Shown: in pieces, positions 57,658 through 64,000 of the stretch
How positions within the stretch are numbered: the first letter of the stretch is position 1
Layout of the letters: the number at the start of each line of letters is the position of its first letter
Assembly (NCBI GenBank): GCA_030268105.1
Contig: BSDZ01000003.1
Coordinates: 3,348,001 to 3,412,000, forward strand
Reading direction: 5' to 3'
DNA length: 64,000 nucleotides
Source of the DNA: Volvox africanus
Taxonomy: Eukaryota; Chlorophyta; Chlorophyceae; Chlamydomonadales; Volvocaceae
Notes under the pieces: model-generated
Database searches by the model: none
The model's input: the letters and a program-made list of their open reading frames with translations, nothing else
Told to the model about the DNA's origin: nothing
Translations under genes and position numbers: made by a program

Positions 57658-60600
57658 TCATGCTGCCACGCGTACGTACGACATTCCCCCCTGTTTCACG
57701 ACTACGTCCGTCAGGTCAAAGTTGGAGGTGACGCTGCTGTTGGTCTGGCCAACGACCAATACACTCTCATGGGGCAGATCCCGAAGCACTTGGGCTACTA
57801 GTTCACAGCCCGTGTTGTCAAGCTGCTGCAGAACCTAGCATTGGAAACGGGAAATGCAGTGGTGCACAGGCCCGGTCGGATGTAGCTTGCGCGGGGGAGG
57901 ATGTAGGAGTTGCGGTGGAGGGGGTACGTTTAATTAGTCGGAAGAGGCTCGCGGGTGGGTAGAAGAGATGTGAAACTGAAGCACGGACGCAATGATGGTC
58001 AAGAACGATGCAGGCCAAACACGGCCCAATCCTCCAGAGACAAGTTGGGCAAATCATGCTGCGGATATGGGAAGGGGAGACTGTCCAGACAGCGATGGGT
58101 GAAGGGATTTGCGAAGCCACTTCAGACTTCGGTCTATAATTGCACGCCCAAAAGATAATAAGGCGATACAGTATGCTTGGCACTCCTGATCATCCGCATA
58201 CATCACCTCATCTAGCACCATGACGTTGCATACCAACCGCCGCCTACGCCGCACAAGCTCCTCAAAGCCCAAGCACATTGCCAGCGCCGTGCGGCGGCGC
58301 TCACCGCCTGACAGCTGCCGCACGTCACGCTGCCGAAGGGAGCCGTCGGCCGAGTTGCGCACCTTCACCGCCTGTGTGCGCACGGGAGGAGGTCGTGTCA
58401 GCGTCGAATGGGAATCAGGGGACGAAACGCATTCCAGGCCTCTAAATGCCTATGGAATGGGACTAAAGTCTACGAACTATGGCAGCGCGTTTGGCCACAC
58501 TGGGAGCTTGTGCTGGGAGATGGCAACACTCTCTTCGTCTCTTGAGCCACCACCGGAGCGGGCCCCGTAGGACCGTCCCTGCTGAGGTCACGGATGTGTG
58601 ATTTAAAAAATCGCACTCCTAGTCCGGACCTACGCCTCTCCAGGGGTGCCATTGCGGCTTGCGGCTCCCAAGGGTCTCATCCCGGCAGTACCTTGTGTAT
58701 CTCCTCCTTCTCCCTGCTTGCTCCCACTCCGCTGCGCCTGCCGCTGCTACCTCCGCCTCCGGCGCCTCCAATGGCTGGCTTAGTAGCGGTGAGCTCCAAC
58801 ACAAAGCCGTCACACAACTCGTTGAGGAACCGCGCAGTGTATGCCTGACGAAAGGCAGAGGGTCACTGCCGAGGGTCATAAGGATCATCTTCCTCTGTCC
58901 CTCGTCCCTCGTCACAAATACGCCATTGCTGGGGCCTGTACCGTGACTGGTCCATTACACGCCCATCTCAGCATTGGTTTGTTTAGCGCTTCCTGGCAGT
59001 AAGGCTAGGAGGGACACCGTCTGGATCTTGCAGATCAGTCGCCAATGATGTCAAGCATCAGGGCGGTCCCATTCACCCCATCGGGGTCCTCGGGTCCCAG
59101 TTAACATAAGGTTTTAAGTTGGTCTCAACGATGCAGGCCATGGCTCACGCGCGATTGACCTTCCTTAAGCGCACCTGCCACCTCCCGCCCGCCCTGCAGT
59201 TCTCCGAGCCAGCACGTGAACAACTTTACTAGTCATCTAACCGTACAAGCTCCACCTGCTTCGGTCCAAGCCTTCCCGCCCTCCATGCTCACCACCATCT
59301 GTTCGCAAACCTGTACAACGCCCCACCTGCAGCTGCGCCAACACGTCCTCCAGTATGAGGCTGGGTATACCATTGCGCCCCAGGGCTCGGTCGGCGTCGG
59401 TCAGCGCCGCTGAATGGACATCAACGGCAGCCTGAAAGGATCAGGGCATCAAGAACATGTGAAGAATCACAGAAACAGGAGGGGCACGCACACTACACTA
59501 CCACAACACCACACTATCCACCACACTACCACAACAACACACTACACTACCAGACCACCATAACGCACGACATTACTAACTCATCACGGGTCATAATGTA
59601 CTGGCGCGATACCAACGTATCTAGAGCTAGCTATCACTGCCCCTTTCCACTGGCCCCACCTCCTTCCTCCGCCCTCGCTCACCCTGGCTGCTTCTGCCTG
59701 CGCCACCTGCTCCTCCAAATCTGCAAGCTCACGTTGGGCCCTGCGAGGAACGGGAAAACAACCCCACGCACATGGCACACTTACGGCGCAGCCCCTAAGA
59801 GTGCGCGCAGGAACGGGCAGACCGATTCCTAGATTGCGATCACTGATTTGGACGGGAGAGTTCGGGACGGTAGGCTGCATCCGAACTCGCCCGACGTGGC
59901 CATATCATGTCGTAGGTATAGGATATACTATCCCGCAGACGGTAACGGGGCAGCTCCAACACGGCCTATCATAAGTCCGCACCAGCTTGTGCGCAGGCGT
60001 CAGGCGATCGCCGATGATGTCTATTTGGAACACGTCTCAGACGACCACCTGCAACTCACAGCGAGGTAGACCCGCAAGTCTCCCGGCCCCACTCCACCCC
60101 GCAGCTCCTGGGGCGGAACACATATATCTTCCTTGCCGAAGAACTCACACCACCCCTTACCTGTCCAGTAGCCCAGACTGCAGATTCACCTCTCGCAGAA
60201 CGGCGTTCAGTGCCGCAGTCGCCTCCCTCCATGCTTCAACACCGCGCACCACCGCCAATGCCGCCCCGCGCCCACCCGTCGTGACCTCCTTTGCGGCCAT
60301 CAGCAGCTCCCCTGAAGCCCGGGACGCAGCTGCTGGAGCGGGGCAATCAACATTTCCGTCCGCGACATTGACCGAGACAGCCTCATCCTGAGGCTGGTCA
60401 TCCAGCTCGTCAGACACGTACTTAATACTTTTGCGGTTGTAGGAGGGTGCGGGTACCGTCGTCGCGTCGCCGGCGGCCGCAGTGTCGCGAAGGGCGGTGG
60501 AACCATACAAGGACCAGGTTGACGCGGCCTGGTCCAGCTCCAAAATCACGCGCTCCAGATCCGCTGCGGCCGCAAGGAGATCCCTGTCGTACACCGAAAC

Positions 60601-63600
60601 TATACCTGGTTTGCATAATTGCAACGCTTTTCAGAAATCGAAGCGGACAGAGAAGAGCGAGCGGTTGTGGCCGGCACGAAACCGCGACGTGTGGAAGTGG
60701 CATGCGGCTACATACGACGTGTGGAAGCAGCCCCACAAAAGGTTCTGCCTGACCTGCCTTACCCTACCCTTCTCCGCACTGCCCCCCCCCATTGCATTCG
60801 CGCAGGACGCCTCCCTAGGACTCCGCTAACCAGCCTCCCACAGCGCATCCTCCAGCTTTGGTGCTCATGCCGCTGCCTGCCTGCACATAGGCTCTCTTAT
60901 CCACACCGGCCCCCAGTCCCTTAACGGCCTGCGCCCACCCTCGCGCCGCGCTGCTGGCCGCCATCCTCTTCTGCAGTCCCCACAGCAAAGCCTCCGTCTC
61001 CTTCCATGCCGCCTCCCGGGCGCGCCGCGCTGCTTCCGCTTCTGCCCGCGCCTCACGCTCTGCCGCTGCAGCCACTGCAAGAGCTTCCGCAGCCGCTCTA
61101 CATGCGGGGGTATATGTGTGTGTGTGTTTGCATATTGCGACAAGGTCAGGTAAAAATCTGACGTCACGGCCTTCGTTTTGCACAGAGGCGGTTTGAGTGC
61201 TAGCCCAGACACGGAGGTAGCAGGTCGCGATGCGTCGTAAAATGGTGAAGGCGTAAAGAGGACGGCGGCTGGGAAATGGAACGGGGTTCCTTCAGCGTGC
61301 CTTCAACATAATTTGGGTGCGTTGGGCTATTCAGCCTTGGCTAGTCAAAGATACATATGCGGTAGCTAACGTGCAAGTATACGCAATCTGTACTTTTAAT
61401 TGGGAGGAGCAGCTCGCCGGTGCAGTGTGTGTGTGTGTGTGTGGAACAACGAATTTGCATGTTCGGTTGCGGTACACGTGGGCGCCGGCCTGCGCAGTGT
61501 GCCTACTGCTCCCCCACCCGCCCAGCTAAGCACAGACATGCACAGACACACTCTCAGTGTTCCCTTAAGGCCTTCTCCACCTGCGCTCCGACTCGGCTCG
61601 CCGCCGCTGGAAGTCTAGGACCACAGCGTTGGCCTAAAGTGATGGGGTCAGGGGAACGGCGAATCGACGGGACCTGGTACTTCGGTGAAGAAAAATGGCA
61701 TTGAATTTCTGGTAGATATAGTTCACGTACGTGGTGCCTGGTTCCCAGGTGGAGCATCTGGCCAGCGCCTGGGGCTGATCTCACAGTCCCATCAGAGAGT
61801 AAGAGAACACCACCTAAAGAGAACATACAAAAATAAACACGGACGCCAGCTGCCACTTGCACGCACCAACCCATCCTTCCTCCCCTGCCTCCCTTCCCTC
61901 CCTCCCTTTCCTGGCCATATGGGGGAAGGGGAGGAGGGCGCACCTCGGAAACTCGGCTCGCTGCCGCTGCGCGCGCCGCCAGCGCCTCCTGCTCCTCGCC
62001 CGCTGCGTTGTCGTACACCTGTACGCATCCGAGCGGGTTGGATTTTCCCATCCAGGTGGTGAATGGGTCCCTCCCTCCTGACATCATGAGGGGGGTATGG
62101 AATCAGACCCTTCGAACCACAACATGCAGCTTTTTTCTACGGTCCCGGAAGCATACTCCGACAAATCGTTAGCCGCAAGCCTGAAACGAACACAACAGCG
62201 TGCAGACAGCGGCAGCCTCTTCCGCCTTCCGCCTAGTCGGGGGCAGCAGCTACCAGGTCAGACACCACCGACAGACATCGTTGCAGATACGGACTGCTGG
62301 AAAAGGAAATGATCCAAGCAGGACAAAGAGGTCCGAAGCTCCGAAAACAGGTACGATGACGCCTCTATCAGTGTGTGGAGTGCACATCCGGCACGCCGCA
62401 TGTGCAGAACCTATCACCATGGCAACTTTTTGCGGCGTGCATTTGCCTTCCCGTGCCTTTTTCGCCTCCCCGATGCCCTCCTGGAGTCGCTCAATGTTTG
62501 CAGCGTACTGCTCCTCGCTGATGGGCTGCCTGCAGAGCATGCGTACGGCAACAAACGATCATTTCTGTGTTAGCAGTGATACAGTGGGGAGCCGCGACGT
62601 TGCGAGGTGGAGCTGAGGACGCGGGAAGCACGGGCTCCGGGACATTATCCGTGGACATTATTTACCCACTGGTCTGCAACAACCTGCGGTGCGTTGACGA
62701 TTACAATTGGTCGTACGGCTTAACAACCGCAACGGTAATACATACAGTCCACTGCAAATACCCCGTTTATCCATCCCATCGTTTTCGGGACTAAAGAGTC
62801 ACCCGCATGCATTCCATTTGTCACCGCCACCACCTCCCCAATTGGCTCACACGCTGCCTCCTTCATACAGGCCTGCGCCACCGCCATCGCCCTCCTGCAC
62901 AGCGGTACTGACCTACACCGATCGCACACCGCCAAAATGGCCGAGGCGGAGTGATGGGGATGCGCCGTCACGATGATTGAAGTCGGGTCCACATCGTCGT
63001 CGCGCCCGTTGCTGCCTCGATCCCTTCGCTCCAGGGGGAGCCCGACAGAATTGCCATCATGATTGTGGGTGGGACCGCCTTTATGTCCCTCGTCGCCGCT
63101 GCCGCCACGCCTCAGCTGCAGCAGCGCCACCTGACCCGCTGGTGAGACGTCGCAGGTCCCCAAGGCGGCTGGGGCGCCGGAGGTTGCTGCGGCTGCCGCT
63201 GCCGCTGCAGACGGCCTTTTCGTCGCCTGCGATGCGGTCGCTACGGCCGCCTGGTACTCCCGCAGACTGGCCTCCAGTTGCCGCAGCCGTCCCAGCGCCT
63301 GGGAGGCGGCGCTTTGCCGCGCCTATGACCACGGGACCGTAGCCCGCGCGGGGCAGTGGAAATGCGGTGCAGGTTGCATCAAAGGTAAGGAAGCACATCG
63401 GCGGGAAAGTGTGTACGAGGAGAGTGTGTACGGCCGGGCGGAGCGGCATGGTTGGGGACGGCATGAGGCCGGAAGGATGGTCGAATACCGACGAGATACC
63501 GCTGTAGAGGTACTGCTGCTGTTAAGGGGCATGAATAATAAGGCAACACACACACACACACACACATATACACCGCACACACACACCCTCCCACCCCAGC

Positions 63601-63961
63601 ACCCCACCACCAATATGAGCTACACCTGGCGGGACGGGAGGGTCGTCGGAAAGAGACGCGCTGACCTTCTAATTGTTCTAATTGTCATCTTGCTATTGTG
63701 AGGGACGAAACCCCTTCCGAGAAAAACCACCGCTGCGCAGTACCCCTCCTTGCGGCCGCCGCACCAGTAGCGCCTGCTGCATCCTGGCCTCATCCGCTTG
63801 ACTCTCCAGAAGCACTTGCACTGCCTCCTGCTCTTGCTGTCGCTGCTGTTGCAGGGTGGTGGTGTCCAACAAGGCAGCCGATTGCATCTTTTGCTGTTGT
63901 TGTTGTTGTTGTTGTTCCCGCTGCTGTGTGGGTGATGGCATCGGCGATCGCGAATGCAGTC
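57658..63961 (-). CDS. Zinc-hook SMC/RAD50/SbcC-like coiled-coil ATPase, C-terminal part (partial)
   Basis: Such ATPases bind and tether DNA, dimerising through a zinc hook at the coiled-coil apex. Twelve exons join in phase: 63961-63765, 63322-62913, 62529-62418, 62018-61944, 61633-61581, 61097-60907, 60599-60161, 59740-59683, 59431-59327, 58844-58692, 58371-58207, 57834-57658 (710 residues). The first half is coiled coil with polyglutamine. The hook CDRCRQPISEEQYAANIERL is completed across the junction 62913/62529. A second coiled coil follows (REARAEAEAARRAREAAWKE; AQRELADLEEQVAQAEAAR). Then comes the ATPase C-lobe: ALGRNGIPSLILEDVLAQL, the ABC signature QLSGGERRRTALAMCLGF, Walker B CNVMVLDEVLQQLDNTGC with D-loop, and a closing strand ESVLVVGQTNSSV. 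Walker A lies beyond the right edge. The signature (LSGGE) and long linker differ from canonical RAD50, so this is probably a plant/algal SbcC-like paralogue rather than RAD50 itself. Confidence 0.8.
59480..59572. repeat. Degenerate CACTAC-type repeat in an intron
   Basis: Repeated cactac/ccacaac motifs (cacactacactacc, caccacactatcc, ccacactaccacaac, cacactacactacc) over about 90 bp, within the intron between exons 59740-59683 and 59431-59327 of the zinc-hook ATPase gene. Confidence 0.7.
63546..63566. repeat. (CA)n microsatellite in an intron
   Basis: A CA run of about ten units in the intron between the exons ending at 63765 and starting at 63322 of the zinc-hook ATPase gene. A related GT run lies at about 61424-61441 in a later intron. 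Confidence 0.85.
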
Positions 63962-64000
63962 CTGATGATGACGTGTTAGCTACCTCCTAAAAAGGGGCGG

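Noticed and set aside
58054..58206. Walker B read as LDEVM followed by YADDQECQ without splicing
   Set aside because: A donor at 58206 (GAG|gtgatg) joins to 57834 and restores LDEVLQQLD with a proper D-loop and closing strand; the unspliced reading is intron.
57658..63961. Naming the zinc-hook ATPase RAD50
   Set aside because: The hook fits, but the LSGGERRR signature and the LDEVLQQLD Walker B context are not those of eukaryotic RAD50, and the N-terminal lobe is outside the window.
1..64000. CRISPR array, bacterial operon or viral insertion
   Set aside because: Repeats are simple or minisatellite type without spacer architecture; all strong genes have spliceosomal introns and eukaryotic families.

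Overview
The window reads as nuclear DNA of a green alga, most likely a chlorophycean/volvocine species. The genes are split by many GT-AG introns of roughly 60-800 bp. Proteins are rich in Ala/Gly/Gln runs, a TGTAA polyadenylation motif (the usual chlorophycean signal) lies just after one stop, and the gene families are eukaryotic, including a probable plastid-targeted protein and plant-like NUP133 and PAF1. There are no operons, CRISPR arrays, rRNA genes or recognisable tRNA genes. I built the exon models by hand from splice sites and reading phase, without any database search; family names rest on recognised sequence patterns.

Layout, left to right: (1) the 5' part of a minus-strand gene for a small protein with one membrane segment and a coiled coil (7-698), which shares a ~300 bp divergent promoter region with (2) PAF1, the RNA polymerase II elongation factor (995-3448, +). 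(3) A plastid-type FMN-binding split-barrel/HugZ-like protein in seven exons (4842-9020, +). (4) Nucleoporin NUP133 (10863-19716, -), convergent with gene 3. (5) A FAAP100-like Fanconi anaemia core-complex subunit (21469-26621, +). (6) A four-exon HPP-family membrane protein (28223-29806, +). (7) About 5 kb without a supported gene, holding a striking 91-nt inverted repeat that could fold into a long hairpin. (8) A very large minus-strand membrane protein with a long disordered middle (34860-45593), interrupted by a frame-breaking 56-bp tandem duplication. (9) Divergent from it, an uncharacterised ~880-residue protein (46051-52740, +). (10) A cyclic-nucleotide phosphodiesterase (54396-56320, -). 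(11) The C-terminal 710 residues of a zinc-hook, SMC/RAD50-like coiled-coil ATPase (57658-63961, -), running off the right edge.

The genes do not form one pathway. Two concern DNA maintenance (FAAP100-like and the zinc-hook ATPase); others serve transcription (PAF1), nuclear pores (NUP133), plastid biology (HugZ-like, possibly HPP) and cyclic-nucleotide signalling (PDE). The most interesting items are the algal FAAP100-like protein, the zinc-hook ATPase whose CxxC motif is split by an intron, the frame-breaking duplication in the giant membrane-protein gene, and the 91-nt hairpin.
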